The notes under the pieces: model-generated
Told to the model about the DNA's origin: nothing
What the model saw: the letters and a program-made list of their open reading frames with translations, nothing else
Databases searched by the model: none
Program-made: the position numbers and the translations under genes
Assembly (NCBI GenBank): GCA_016744295.1
Contig: JADGEQ010000041.1
Location: 1-59,269 of the forward strand
Source of the DNA: Desulfobacteraceae bacterium
Lineage (GTDB): Bacteria; Desulfobacterota; Desulfobacteria; Desulfobacterales; Desulfobacteraceae
Reading direction: 5' to 3'
DNA: 59,269 nt
Shown: positions 24,872 through 33,924 of the stretch, one piece after another
How positions within the stretch are numbered: the stretch's first letter is position 1
How the letters are laid out: each line of letters starts with the position of its first letter

Positions 24872-26461
24872 ATGACAGACCGATCAGCGGTTATTCTCAC
24901 GGGGAATGATCTAAACTATAAAGATATTGTTGCCATTGGCATTGGAGATAAAAAGGTGGCCCTGGATGAAGAGGCACTTGAACGCTGTCGGGCATCCAGG
25001 GCTTTTCTTGAAGAGGCCATTAAGGCAAAAAAAATTATATACGGGGTCAACACCTCCTTTGGTCCCATGTGCAATAAGATCATCAACGACAATGAGATTG
25101 AAACCCTCCAGACAAATCTCATTGTCAGCCATGCCGCAGGGCTTGGCGCCCCGATTTTGCCCTATATTGCCATGGGCATCCTTGCCATTCGCCTGAACAC
25201 CCTGGTAAAAGGCAACTCCGGTGTAAGGATCGTGCTTCTGGAACTGATGAAAAACATGATCAACAAAGGGATTGCCCCCTATATTCCCGAATGCGGCAGC
25301 GTGGGGGCTTCGGGGGATTTAATTCATCTGGCCCACATGTCCCTTGCCATCATCGGCAAGGGCAAAGTTTATTATAAAAAACAGCTGATGCCGGCGGACC
25401 AGGCCTTTGAAAAAGCAGGATTAACCCCTCTCAAACTCAGCTATAAGGAAGGACTTGCCCTGATGAACGGCACCGCCGCCATGACAGGAATTGCAGCCTT
25501 CACCCTCTTTGGCGCCAACAAGCTGTTGAATATTGCCTGTGTCAATGCCGCCTTTGCCATAGAGATCTTCGGGGGCATTGATGATGCCTTTGACATGGAT
25601 CTGCACATGGTAAAACCCCACCCCGGCCAGATTGCCGTGTCAAAGAAAATTAAACGTTTATACCGGGGAACGGGAAACATCACCAAAAGAGAAGATATGC
25701 ACCAACGGATCAGAAACCAGAACAACAAGGATATTCCGGTCTTTGAAACCGATATCAATGTTCAGGATGTCTATTCCATAAGGTGTACTCCCCAGATTCT
25801 GGCACCGGTCAAAGAAGCTTTGGACCAGGCAATTGCAACCGTTGAAATTGAAGCCAATTCCACCAATGACAACCCCATCATCATTGCGGAAAAGAAAAAG
25901 ATCATCCACGGCGGAAACTTCCACGGCCAGAGTATCAGCTTTGCCATGGACAGTTTGTGTATTGCCATGTCAACCCTTTGCAATCTGTCCGAACGACGGA
26001 CCAACAAGTTGCTTGACAAAAACCTCAATGAAGGGCTTCCCGAGCATCTCATTCCCGGTGAACTGGGCCTGACCATGGGATTTATGGGTGCCCAATATCT
26101 GGCCACCTCTACCACTGCGGAAAACAGGAACCTGGCAAACCCCATGAGTGTCAATTCCATTTCCTGCAATGCCACAAACCAGGATGTGGTCAGCATGGGA
26201 ACCGTGGCTGCCAGAAAAGCCTTTCGTCTGGTCAGCAACGCCAAGCACATCATCACCCTGGAGATATTGGCAGACCTCCAGGCTCTTTCCTTTAGAAACG
26301 CCGACAGGCTGGGACTGGGAACAGGTAAAATTTATGAAATTTTGAACAACAAGTTCCAGGTATATGACAACACCACCATCTTCCATGACAGTCTGGTTAT
26401 TTTTCGAAAACTGCTTTTCTCAAGCCAGATTTTTGACGATCTCTCCATCTACACAACATAA
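24872..26461 (+). CDS. aromatic amino acid ammonia-lyase (tyrosine/phenylalanine type likely)
   Basis: MIO-dependent lyase of 529 residues. The prosthetic-group triad Ala-Ser-Gly is at 146-148 in CGSVGASGDLIHLAHM, with catalytic Tyr57 in YGVNTSFG. The selectivity loop reads IVSHAAG, with Ser-His at 86-87 as in histidine lyases. However, the C-terminal block is NQDVVSMG (436-443), as in tyrosine and phenylalanine lyases, rather than the NQEDHVSMG of histidine lyases that supplies the imidazole-contacting Glu. Context (aryl ligase, ketosynthases, tyrA nearby, no other hut gene) supports tyrosine to 4-hydroxycinnamate, the flexirubin-type starter. AGGAAGGG precedes the ATG. Confidence 0.85.
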   Translation: MTDRSAVILTGNDLNYKDIVAIGIGDKKVALDEEALERCRASRAFLEEAIKAKKIIYGVNTSFGPMCNKIINDNEIETLQTNLIVSHAAGLGAPILPYIAMGILAIRLNTLVKGNSGVRIVLLELMKNMINKGIAPYIPECGSVGASGDLIHLAHMSLAIIGKGKVYYKKQLMPADQAFEKAGLTPLKLSYKEGLALMNGTAAMTGIAAFTLFGANKLLNIACVNAAFAIEIFGGIDDAFDMDLHMVKPHPGQIAVSKKIKRLYRGTGNITKREDMHQRIRNQNNKDIPVFETDINVQDVYSIRCTPQILAPVKEALDQAIATVEIEANSTNDNPIIIAEKKKIIHGGNFHGQSISFAMDSLCIAMSTLCNLSERRTNKLLDKNLNEGLPEHLIPGELGLTMGFMGAQYLATSTTAENRNLANPMSVNSISCNATNQDVVSMGTVAARKAFRLVSNAKHIITLEILADLQALSFRNADRLGLGTGKIYEILNNKFQVYDNTTIFHDSLVIFRKLLFSSQIFDDLSIYTT

Positions 26462-26480
26462 AGGTTAACCCCCAAGTTCC

Positions 26481-27710
26481 ATGTCATTTGAACCCGTAAA
26501 AATATTGATTGTCATTCCTGTGTATAACCATGGGACAACCGTTCTAGAGGTAATCCAGCGCTGCAAGTCTCTCCACGGTGATATTCTTGTCATTGATGAC
26601 GGCAGCCGGGATCTTAAACCGGATCACTTTAAAAGAGCCAATGTTCAGGTCATCTGCCACCCCCGAAACCTGGGAAAAGGGGCAGCCCTCAGGAGGGCGG
26701 CCAAGGAAGCGCATCTCCTTGGGTATACCCATATGGTAACCATGGATGCCGACCTCCAGCATCTGCCCGAGGATTTCTTATTATTCAAACAAGCCATTGT
26801 AAAGGACCCCGCAGCCATCATTGTGGGAAAAAGAAATTTTTGCTCCCCCTCCATCCCCAGGGCATCCATATTTGGCAGATCCTTCTCAAATTTTTGGTTC
26901 AGGGTGCAGACAGGCCAGTCCATGGGGGATGCCCAATCCGGTTTCCGGGCCTATCCCCTGTTTATTTTTCAGGGATTATCACTTGCCCAAACCCGGTATG
27001 ATTTTGAGATAGAAATTCTGGTGAAGTCAGCCTGGGCAGGTGTTACCATCAGAGATCTCGATATCTCCGTTTATTATCCGCCAAAATCAAAACGGATCAG
27101 TCATTTTCAATTATTTCTGGATAATGCCAGACTGACAAAGCTGAATACCAGGCTAACCCTTCGCTCCTTTGTTCCCTGGCCCCATAAAAAACTATTGGAA
27201 ACAAAAAAACGGGTCTTTTCAATTTTTCACCCCCTAAAATCCATCCAAAATTTTCTGGCCCATGAGGTTTCTCCCTTTGATATGGCGCTGGCAGGCGCTG
27301 TGGGTGTTTTTTTAGGCACCCTGCCCCTGATCGCCGTCCACACCCTTTCCATCCTTTTGGTTACCGGTTTTTTCAAACTGAATAAGGTGGTGGCCATCGG
27401 CACAAGCCAGCTGTGCATGCCCCCCCTGGTCCCGGCCCTCTGCATTGAGACAGGATATTTTCTTACCCATGGAGGCCGGTTCTTAACCGATATTTCATTT
27501 GAAACCCTTGGAAATCAATTTCTGGAACGGCTTTACGAGTATTGTATAGGCTCTCTTGTCCTTGCGCCTTTTTTGTCCCTTATCTGCTTTGCCCTTATTT
27601 TTTTTACAGCAACGGGACTGGCAGTAAAACCCAAACAGGTAAAATCGAAAAAAGTAATGCCAAAAAGGGCAAACTCAAAACGAGAAAAACCAACAAGGGA
27701 GAAATCATGA
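26481..27710 (+). CDS. GT2 glycosyltransferase fused to a DUF2062 membrane domain
   Basis: A 409-residue protein. Residues 1-240 form a family-2 glycosyltransferase with IPVYNHG, a DDGS loop (VIDDGSRD) and the DAD motif MDADLQHLP. From about 255 a DUF2062 domain with hydrophobic segments follows (ALAGAVGVFLGTLPL and CIGSLVLAPFLSLICFALIFF), then a Lys/Arg-rich tail. It would transfer a sugar at the cytoplasmic face of the inner membrane, as similar proteins of aryl-polyene clusters do. It starts 20 bases after the lyase and overlaps the next gene by 4 bases (ATGA). Confidence 0.85.
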   Translation: MSFEPVKILIVIPVYNHGTTVLEVIQRCKSLHGDILVIDDGSRDLKPDHFKRANVQVICHPRNLGKGAALRRAAKEAHLLGYTHMVTMDADLQHLPEDFLLFKQAIVKDPAAIIVGKRNFCSPSIPRASIFGRSFSNFWFRVQTGQSMGDAQSGFRAYPLFIFQGLSLAQTRYDFEIEILVKSAWAGVTIRDLDISVYYPPKSKRISHFQLFLDNARLTKLNTRLTLRSFVPWPHKKLLETKKRVFSIFHPLKSIQNFLAHEVSPFDMALAGAVGVFLGTLPLIAVHTLSILLVTGFFKLNKVVAIGTSQLCMPPLVPALCIETGYFLTHGGRFLTDISFETLGNQFLERLYEYCIGSLVLAPFLSLICFALIFFTATGLAVKPKQVKSKKVMPKRANSKREKPTREKS

Positions 27711-28678
27711 CACAGCAACCCAAATGGGACAGTAAAAGCGTGGGCTCCCGAATGGGGCATCATTTTTTCTATGGGATGATCCGCCTTGGCGGTCGCCGCC
27801 TGGCCCGGCCCCTGGCCTATTTTTTTTTATATTTTGTTGTGTTTTATTATATCGCCTTTTTTAGCTCGGTCAAAAAGAAATGCACCCCTTACCTTAGCCG
27901 GCGGTTTCCCGAGGCCAGCCGGTTCAAGCAATTTATCCACCGGTATAAATTAGTCCTCAGCCTGGGTAAAACCCTTGTAGACCGGGCAATTTTCGGGATA
28001 CTCGGGCCGAAAACCTTTTTGGCATCCTTTGAAAACCAGGAAGAATTCAATGCCATAAAATCCCTTGAGGGAGGATTTATTATTCTCATGTCCCATGTGG
28101 GATGCTGGCAGGTTGCCATGTCGGCCCTGGCCCATTTGAACCGGCCGGTAAATCTGCTCATGCTCCAAAGTGAAGGGGATATTGACAAGCATTATTATGA
28201 ACACGGCAACCAGGACAATAAATTTAAAATCATCAACCCCGCTCAGTTCCTTGGCGGGGCCATTGAGATGCTGGAAGTACTGAAAAAAGATGAAATTCTC
28301 TGCATCATGGGGGACAGAATTTTTGGCAATACAACTTTGTCCCTCGGGATGAATTTTTTAGAGGGAAATGCCCTGTTTCCCATTAGCGCTTATAAGCTTG
28401 CCGCTACATCCCAAAAACCCATTGTTATTCTCCACTCCTATAAATCAGGACCAAACACCTATAAAATAAGTCTGCCCGACATCATCCAGATGCCGCCCAA
28501 ACTGAAAAAAGCAAAGGAGACTCTGATGCCCTTTGCCAATATTTTTGTTCAATCCCTGGAGACCTATATCCAAGACCATCCGTATCAGTTTTTCAATTTT
28601 TATGATATGTGGGAGCCGGAAGGGGATAAAACAAAGGATGATGAAACAAAAGGAGCTAGGGCAGATGGGGATGAATAA
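27707..28678 (+). CDS. LpxL/HtrB-type lysophospholipid acyltransferase
   Basis: A 323-residue inner-membrane acyltransferase. A hydrophobic N-terminal part (LARPLAYFFLYFVVFYYIAFF) anchors it. The HX4D/E-type motif is not perfectly clear, with SHVGCWQ (His at about 130) as the catalytic-loop counterpart, followed by MGDRIFGN. This family attaches acyl chains to lipid A-like acceptors and is a regular member of aryl-polyene clusters. Start by ATGA overlap with the GT2 gene and AAGGGAG upstream; the open frame reaches further 5' inside the neighbour but is not family-like. Confidence 0.8.
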   Translation: MTQQPKWDSKSVGSRMGHHFFYGMIRLGGRRLARPLAYFFLYFVVFYYIAFFSSVKKKCTPYLSRRFPEASRFKQFIHRYKLVLSLGKTLVDRAIFGILGPKTFLASFENQEEFNAIKSLEGGFIILMSHVGCWQVAMSALAHLNRPVNLLMLQSEGDIDKHYYEHGNQDNKFKIINPAQFLGGAIEMLEVLKKDEILCIMGDRIFGNTTLSLGMNFLEGNALFPISAYKLAATSQKPIVILHSYKSGPNTYKISLPDIIQMPPKLKKAKETLMPFANIFVQSLETYIQDHPYQFFNFYDMWEPEGDKTKDDETKGARADGDE

Positions 28679-29927
28679 GCATCGGCAGGTTGTTGTCACG
28701 GGCATGGGCTGTATCAGCGCACTTGGCACAACCCTGACCCGGGAGATGGAAAACATGTTTGCAAATGTCAGCGCTCCTGAACCGCCCCAGCATTTCGCCA
28801 CTGACCATCCCATTAAATACCCTGTTTTCAGTATTCCAAACCCTGAAGGTAATTCTGGGGAATCACCTGTAAACCGATGGGTATCTAAACCCAGCCAGAA
28901 TCTGACCCTTACGGCCCGGATGGGGATAGCAGCAGCGGCCCAGGCCCTTGAAGATGCCGGGATCAACCCAAAGGAACTTGCACACAAACGAGTGGGGGTA
29001 TGCATGGGCACCACCGTGGGGTGCGCTTTGAACAACGACCCCTTTTATATCCAATACAAACAGGGCGGTAAACCAGGCATGGATCCCATTAAACGGTTTC
29101 TGGCCTCCAATCCGGCAGAAAGTATTGCCAGGGAATTTGACCTTGACGGTCCCACACAAACCATTACCAATGCCTGCGCCTCGGGCACCGATGCCATTGG
29201 TGTCGGGGCTTCCTGGCTTGCTGCAGATCTGTGCGATCTGGTCATTGCCGGGGGCACAGATGAATTGTGCAAGGTCACCTATAACGGGTTTATCAGCCTG
29301 ATGATCACCGACGACACCCCCTGCAAACCCTTTGATGCCAACAGAAAAGGGTTGAATCTCGGAGAGGGGGCAGGGGTGGTTATTCTTGAACCCATCCGAA
29401 AAGAATCTTCTTTACAAGAGGGATGCCGGATATCCGGATATGGATCTGCCTGTGACGCCTATCATTTGACAGCCCCCAAACCCGACGGCCGGGGACTGAC
29501 AGCAGCCATTCACCAAGCCCTGAGCAACAGCGGCCTTACCACAAAAGATATCGGGTTTATCAATGCCCATGGCACGGGAACCCGGGATAATGACAAGGTT
29601 GAAATGCAGGTATTTAAACAACTTATGCCCAAAACACCCTTTTTTTCCACCAAGGGGTATACCGGCCACACCCTTGGAGCGGCCGGTGCCATTGAAGCTG
29701 TTTTTACCCTGTACAGCCTGACACGTCAGATCATCCCGAAAAGCATGGGGTTTTCAACCCTGGACCCGGGGGGACCCAATGAACCAGGCGAATCAAGCGA
29801 ATCAAAACATCCAGGGACCGGCATTGCACCGGTGGAGAAGAACCAGAACATCTCCTGCAAAGCTGCCATGTCCCAGTCGGTTGCCTTTGGGGGGAATAAC
29901 GCGGTATTGATTTTTTCCCGCCCATGA
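28665..29927 (+). CDS. beta-ketoacyl-ACP synthase (KAS I/II type), ketosynthase 1
   Basis: A 420-residue condensing enzyme with a complete triad: Cys171 in TNACASGTD, His302 in NAHGTGT and His335 in GYTGHTLGAAG. It extends ACP-bound chains by decarboxylative condensation with malonyl-ACP. A Ser/Pro/Gly-rich insertion (about residues 355-385) precedes the last strand. AAGGAG nine bases before ATG 28665 supports the start, overlapping the acyltransferase end by 14 bases; ATG 28671 is an alternative. The stop overlaps the MMPL start by 4 bases. Confidence 0.92.
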   Translation: MGMNKHRQVVVTGMGCISALGTTLTREMENMFANVSAPEPPQHFATDHPIKYPVFSIPNPEGNSGESPVNRWVSKPSQNLTLTARMGIAAAAQALEDAGINPKELAHKRVGVCMGTTVGCALNNDPFYIQYKQGGKPGMDPIKRFLASNPAESIAREFDLDGPTQTITNACASGTDAIGVGASWLAADLCDLVIAGGTDELCKVTYNGFISLMITDDTPCKPFDANRKGLNLGEGAGVVILEPIRKESSLQEGCRISGYGSACDAYHLTAPKPDGRGLTAAIHQALSNSGLTTKDIGFINAHGTGTRDNDKVEMQVFKQLMPKTPFFSTKGYTGHTLGAAGAIEAVFTLYSLTRQIIPKSMGFSTLDPGGPNEPGESSESKHPGTGIAPVEKNQNISCKAAMSQSVAFGGNNAVLIFSRP

Positions 29928-32359
29928 AACCAATACACCCAAAAAGTCAAATGAAACCCAAAAGCCCCAAAATAATTATTTTACTGACCGGAATTTTTTA
30001 TCTTGTATGTTTGTTCTTTACCCTGAATCTGAACCTGGATGAAAAAATCACCTCCATGCTACCGGATTCAGACCCAGAAGTGGTGGATTTCAAGTATATC
30101 ATCAGCCATGTACCGGCTGCCGAAACCCTGTATATCCAGATTGAAACAAAAAATCATGATCCCGATACCCTGAAAAAAGCCGGGGATGCCTTTTATGATG
30201 CCATCAAACAATCCCCTTTTTTTACGGAAATTGTCTATCAATTTTCCCATGAAAGCGTGATGAACCTGTTGGAATTTGTGAATCAAAACAAATACTGGCT
30301 CTTTGATGAAACGGATTATATCGAAATCGAGTCCCGAATTTTACCGGAAAATATCCAGAGATTGCTGCCCAGGATCAAACAACAGCTGATGGACCCCACG
30401 GGAATGTTTTCCGCCGACAGGCTCACAAAGGATCCCCTTGGACTGGATGAAATCATTCTGACAAAACTTTCGGCCTTCCAGGCCGAAGCCTCGGGCATCC
30501 AGATCAGCGGGTCACGGATTATCAGCCAGGATGGAAACCATCTGCTCATCATGGCATCACCTGCCTTCCCTGGGGTGGATACCCGGCAGAGCGCCAAACT
30601 GTTCAACCTTCTCAACCAAGCAAAGGAAAAAATAACAAAGGAGTTTGAAGGCAAGATCCATATTGGATTTTCAGGAAACCATGTGGCCACCCTGGACAAT
30701 TCAACCATTATCCAGGCAGATGTAAAAAGGGCGCTCATCGCCATGACAGCCGGAATTCTTGTCATTGGATTTTTCTTTTTCGGCAGGTTTGCCCATGTGG
30801 TTATGATTTTTCTTCCAACCCTTGTCAGCCTCACCTTTGCCAGCGCACTTCTCTCCTTTTTCACCCAGGGTATATCCGCCATTGCACTGGGTTGCGGGGC
30901 TGTTCTTCTTGGCATCACCGTTGATTTTGGAATCCACATCCTTTTCAGTATCGATACCCTGGGAGCCGCAAAAACAGATGATATCATTTTACGACTGAAA
31001 CGGCCCATTGCCACCGGTGCTGCCACCACCATGGCCGCCTTTGGCTGCCTTATTTTTTCCGCCCTTCCCGGCCAGCGCCAAATGGGCTTTTTTACCATCA
31101 CAGGAATTTTCGGGGCAGCGCTCTTTGCCATTTTTGTGCTTAAATATTTTGTACAGCTCTTACCCCCGGAGCCCAAAAAGCCATTGATATCCCTGGTAAA
31201 GGCATGTGACAGTCTCATGGTCTTTCGGACAAAGCATCTTTTTATTATCAGCCTGGCCTGCCTGCTTCTCTTTGGTTCCAGCCTCACAGGGCTTAAAAAT
31301 TTCAAGTTTGAAGGGGATGTGGCAGCCCTCAACCACCTGACGCCTGCCACCCAAAAGGATATGGACAGTTTTCTTTCCACCTGGGGAAAAAGCGCTCCTG
31401 CGGTAATCCTGGTCAAGGCCAAAAATCTCGAACAAACCCTTCAGAAAAATGATCAACTTTTTAAGCTGCTCAAAAAGATGGAGACCCGGGGTGATGTAGA
31501 TCAAATTGCCTCCCTGTCGGATATTTTCCCATCCCTAGCCCAACGAAAAATCCAATATGGCAATTTCCAGGAACATTTTCCCGATCAACAAATTGATGCC
31601 CTTGAAAAAGAGCTCACCCAGGCTGCCCTCGCCCAAGGGTTTGCACCCCACGCCTTTGGGCCGTTTTTTGCCGGGCTCAGGGCAGAAAAAACGCCCTTTT
31701 CCCGCAGGGATTTTACCCCCACGGTTCTGGACAAGCTGATCAAAACAAAACTCATATTCCAGACAGGCAGTGTGCTGGCCCTGACCACCATAAACATAAA
31801 AGACAAATCCAAGATCCCCTCTATCATTGCCCAGGTAAAATCAAAAATTCCCCAGGCAAAATTTCTGGATAAACGCCACTTTGTTGGAAAAATAGCCCAG
31901 CTTGTTGCCCGGGAATTCAAACAGCTTTTCCTTTTTGCCGCCGGTGCAATGGTTTTGACCCTCTTTATCTGTTTAAGAAGAATAAAACTTGTTTTGATCA
32001 CCATCACCCCTGTTTTTTTAAGCGCGGTGATGACGGCGGGAATCATGGGCCTGTTAGGAATTCCAGTAAACCTGATCAGTATTCTTTTTATTATTTTTGT
32101 CTTTGGGGTGGGGGTTGATTTTTCCATATTTCTGGTTCACCATGAGCTAAATAAAACCGAAAACGACAGGCAGATCACAGCAGGGGCAGTGATCATCTGT
32201 GCCATGACAACCATAGGGGCCTTTACCTGCCTTGCCTTTGCCCAACACAATGCCCTGTTCTCCATTGGGGTGGCAGGATTAACAGGAATGCTCGGAAGCC
32301 TTGTGCTGGCACTGGTACTGATTCCCCTTCTGACCGAAAAATGGGCTGACCAGAAATGA
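29924..32359 (+). CDS. MMPL/RND-family exporter
   Basis: An 811-residue inner-membrane transporter, in the size range of MMPL lipid exporters. The first transmembrane helix is at residues 19-38, followed by a large periplasmic loop, a helix group around 260-410 (VLLGITVDFGIHILFS, with the conserved Asp in the membrane), a second large periplasmic loop and a final group around 660-800 (FVFGVGVDFSIFLVHH). Both halves keep the GxxxDF/GVDF intramembrane Asp used for proton coupling. Cluster-encoded MMPLs are thought to move lipid-linked polyene out of the inner membrane. Translationally coupled on both sides through ATGA overlaps. Confidence 0.9.
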   Translation: MKPIHPKSQMKPKSPKIIILLTGIFYLVCLFFTLNLNLDEKITSMLPDSDPEVVDFKYIISHVPAAETLYIQIETKNHDPDTLKKAGDAFYDAIKQSPFFTEIVYQFSHESVMNLLEFVNQNKYWLFDETDYIEIESRILPENIQRLLPRIKQQLMDPTGMFSADRLTKDPLGLDEIILTKLSAFQAEASGIQISGSRIISQDGNHLLIMASPAFPGVDTRQSAKLFNLLNQAKEKITKEFEGKIHIGFSGNHVATLDNSTIIQADVKRALIAMTAGILVIGFFFFGRFAHVVMIFLPTLVSLTFASALLSFFTQGISAIALGCGAVLLGITVDFGIHILFSIDTLGAAKTDDIILRLKRPIATGAATTMAAFGCLIFSALPGQRQMGFFTITGIFGAALFAIFVLKYFVQLLPPEPKKPLISLVKACDSLMVFRTKHLFIISLACLLLFGSSLTGLKNFKFEGDVAALNHLTPATQKDMDSFLSTWGKSAPAVILVKAKNLEQTLQKNDQLFKLLKKMETRGDVDQIASLSDIFPSLAQRKIQYGNFQEHFPDQQIDALEKELTQAALAQGFAPHAFGPFFAGLRAEKTPFSRRDFTPTVLDKLIKTKLIFQTGSVLALTTINIKDKSKIPSIIAQVKSKIPQAKFLDKRHFVGKIAQLVAREFKQLFLFAAGAMVLTLFICLRRIKLVLITITPVFLSAVMTAGIMGLLGIPVNLISILFIIFVFGVGVDFSIFLVHHELNKTENDRQITAGAVIICAMTTIGAFTCLAFAQHNALFSIGVAGLTGMLGSLVLALVLIPLLTEKWADQK

Positions 32360-33924
32360 AATCAATGGAAAAAAATCAATTCGATACCATCATCATCGGG
32401 TCCGGGATCAGCGGCATGACCGCTGCCATCATCCAGGCCAGGGAAGGCGAAAAAGTTCTGGTACTGGAACAGCACTCAATACCCGGAGGATTAACCCAAA
32501 CCTATCAAAGACAAGGGATTACCTTTCCCACAGGGGTGCATCGCTTGGGCTCCCTGGCTCCCAATCAGCCCCTGTGGTATTATTTTAATTACCTGGGCCT
32601 CCTGGACAAACTGGATCTGGTCCCCCTCTCTTCAAATAGTTTTGAAAAATTTCATTTTCCCGACATAACATACCAGGTTCCCATGGGGCACGACGCCTTT
32701 GAACAGCAGTTGATAAATGATTTCCCATCCCAGCAGCAACCCATTCTCCGGTATTTTAAAGATATGAAAAGGCTCATCGCAAACATTGGCTTGTATAACC
32801 CCAGTGTAAGTCCTGAAAAGGATCTTTCCTTTGAATATACCGGATCACTTGAAAACTATTTGACAACCATTGGAATCCATGGACAACTAAAAAATATCCT
32901 TTGCGCAAACAGCCCCCTCTATGGATTGTCCAGTTTTGAGTGCCCGGTTCTGACCCATTTTCTCATTTGTGATTCATACCTGAATTCAAGCTTTCGAATT
33001 AATGAATCCAAAACCCCTTTTGCCGGAGCCCTGATAAAAAGTCTTGAAACCCAGGGGGGAAAAATCCGCACAAACAGCCAGGTGGAAACCATCCTCATCA
33101 AAGAAAAACAAAGCCGGGGGGTTAAGCTTACAACAGGAGAGTCTCTGTTTTCCGACAAGATCATTTATTCGGGCCATCCCTCTTTGCTGCCCGGTCTCTG
33201 CCCCTCGGATGCATTCAGGCCTGTGTACAGGAAACGGCTTCAAACCGCAAAAAACACCAAGGGAATATTTGGGGTGGCCATGGGGTGGGAAAAAAACAAT
33301 TGCCCTGTGGCGGCAAATGACGCATACATTTATAATTCATGGGATGTAAACAACCATTACGAACAAAACAGCCTTTTGGGAACAAATTTACCGGAGATGA
33401 TCTTTTTAAGCGCACTCCCCCAGGAACCCGACGCACAAAAAGGGGATACACAAAAAAATGAACTTGCCGTGACTGCCCTGGTCGGACTCCCCCCCCGGGA
33501 CTTGGAAAAACTCCAAACATATTATCAGATGCCCGGGAAAAAAAAATATGGGGAGGCCAAACAAATATTGAGTGAAAAAATCATGGAAAAAATAACAGCG
33601 GTTTACCCAACCCCAGACCATATCCGCATGGCAGACACCTATTCACCCGCCACCTTTGAACGGTACACCCTGACTCCCAAAGGATCTGCCTACGGTATTA
33701 AAAAAACGGCCCAGCAATTTCTTCAGGGCATGTTCAAGCCGGCTACCCGGGTAAAAAATTTATTTTTAACCGGTCAGAGCATCGGGTTCTCAGGGATCCA
33801 CGGGTCCATTGTTTCCAGCGTCAACCTCTGCAACGGATTATACGGAAAATCCTATTTAACCGATAAAATACTCAACCCGCCATCATTCAACCCGCCAGTG
33901 GACAGCAAAAGGAAATTTCAATGA
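32356..33924 (+). CDS. CrtI-like FAD-dependent oxidoreductase
   Basis: A 522-residue flavoprotein of the phytoene-desaturase/retinol-saturase group. The dinucleotide site GSGISG is at residues 15-20, followed by LVLEQHSIPGGLTQTY (FAD ribose acid and GG motif). The C-terminal FAD block is FLTGQSIGFSGIHGS. Such enzymes saturate, desaturate or isomerise conjugated chains and can work without oxygen using FAD. In this cluster it could set the polyene's double-bond geometry or saturation level; the reaction is not known. The start ATGA overlaps the exporter and its stop overlaps ketosynthase 2. Confidence 0.82.
   Translation: MKSMEKNQFDTIIIGSGISGMTAAIIQAREGEKVLVLEQHSIPGGLTQTYQRQGITFPTGVHRLGSLAPNQPLWYYFNYLGLLDKLDLVPLSSNSFEKFHFPDITYQVPMGHDAFEQQLINDFPSQQQPILRYFKDMKRLIANIGLYNPSVSPEKDLSFEYTGSLENYLTTIGIHGQLKNILCANSPLYGLSSFECPVLTHFLICDSYLNSSFRINESKTPFAGALIKSLETQGGKIRTNSQVETILIKEKQSRGVKLTTGESLFSDKIIYSGHPSLLPGLCPSDAFRPVYRKRLQTAKNTKGIFGVAMGWEKNNCPVAANDAYIYNSWDVNNHYEQNSLLGTNLPEMIFLSALPQEPDAQKGDTQKNELAVTALVGLPPRDLEKLQTYYQMPGKKKYGEAKQILSEKIMEKITAVYPTPDHIRMADTYSPATFERYTLTPKGSAYGIKKTAQQFLQGMFKPATRVKNLFLTGQSIGFSGIHGSIVSSVNLCNGLYGKSYLTDKILNPPSFNPPVDSKRKFQ

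Noticed and set aside
24872..26461. Histidine ammonia-lyase (HutH) of a histidine breakdown operon
   Set aside because: No hutU, hutI or hutG is near, the HAL Glu block is missing, and the neighbours are aryl ligase and ketosynthases.
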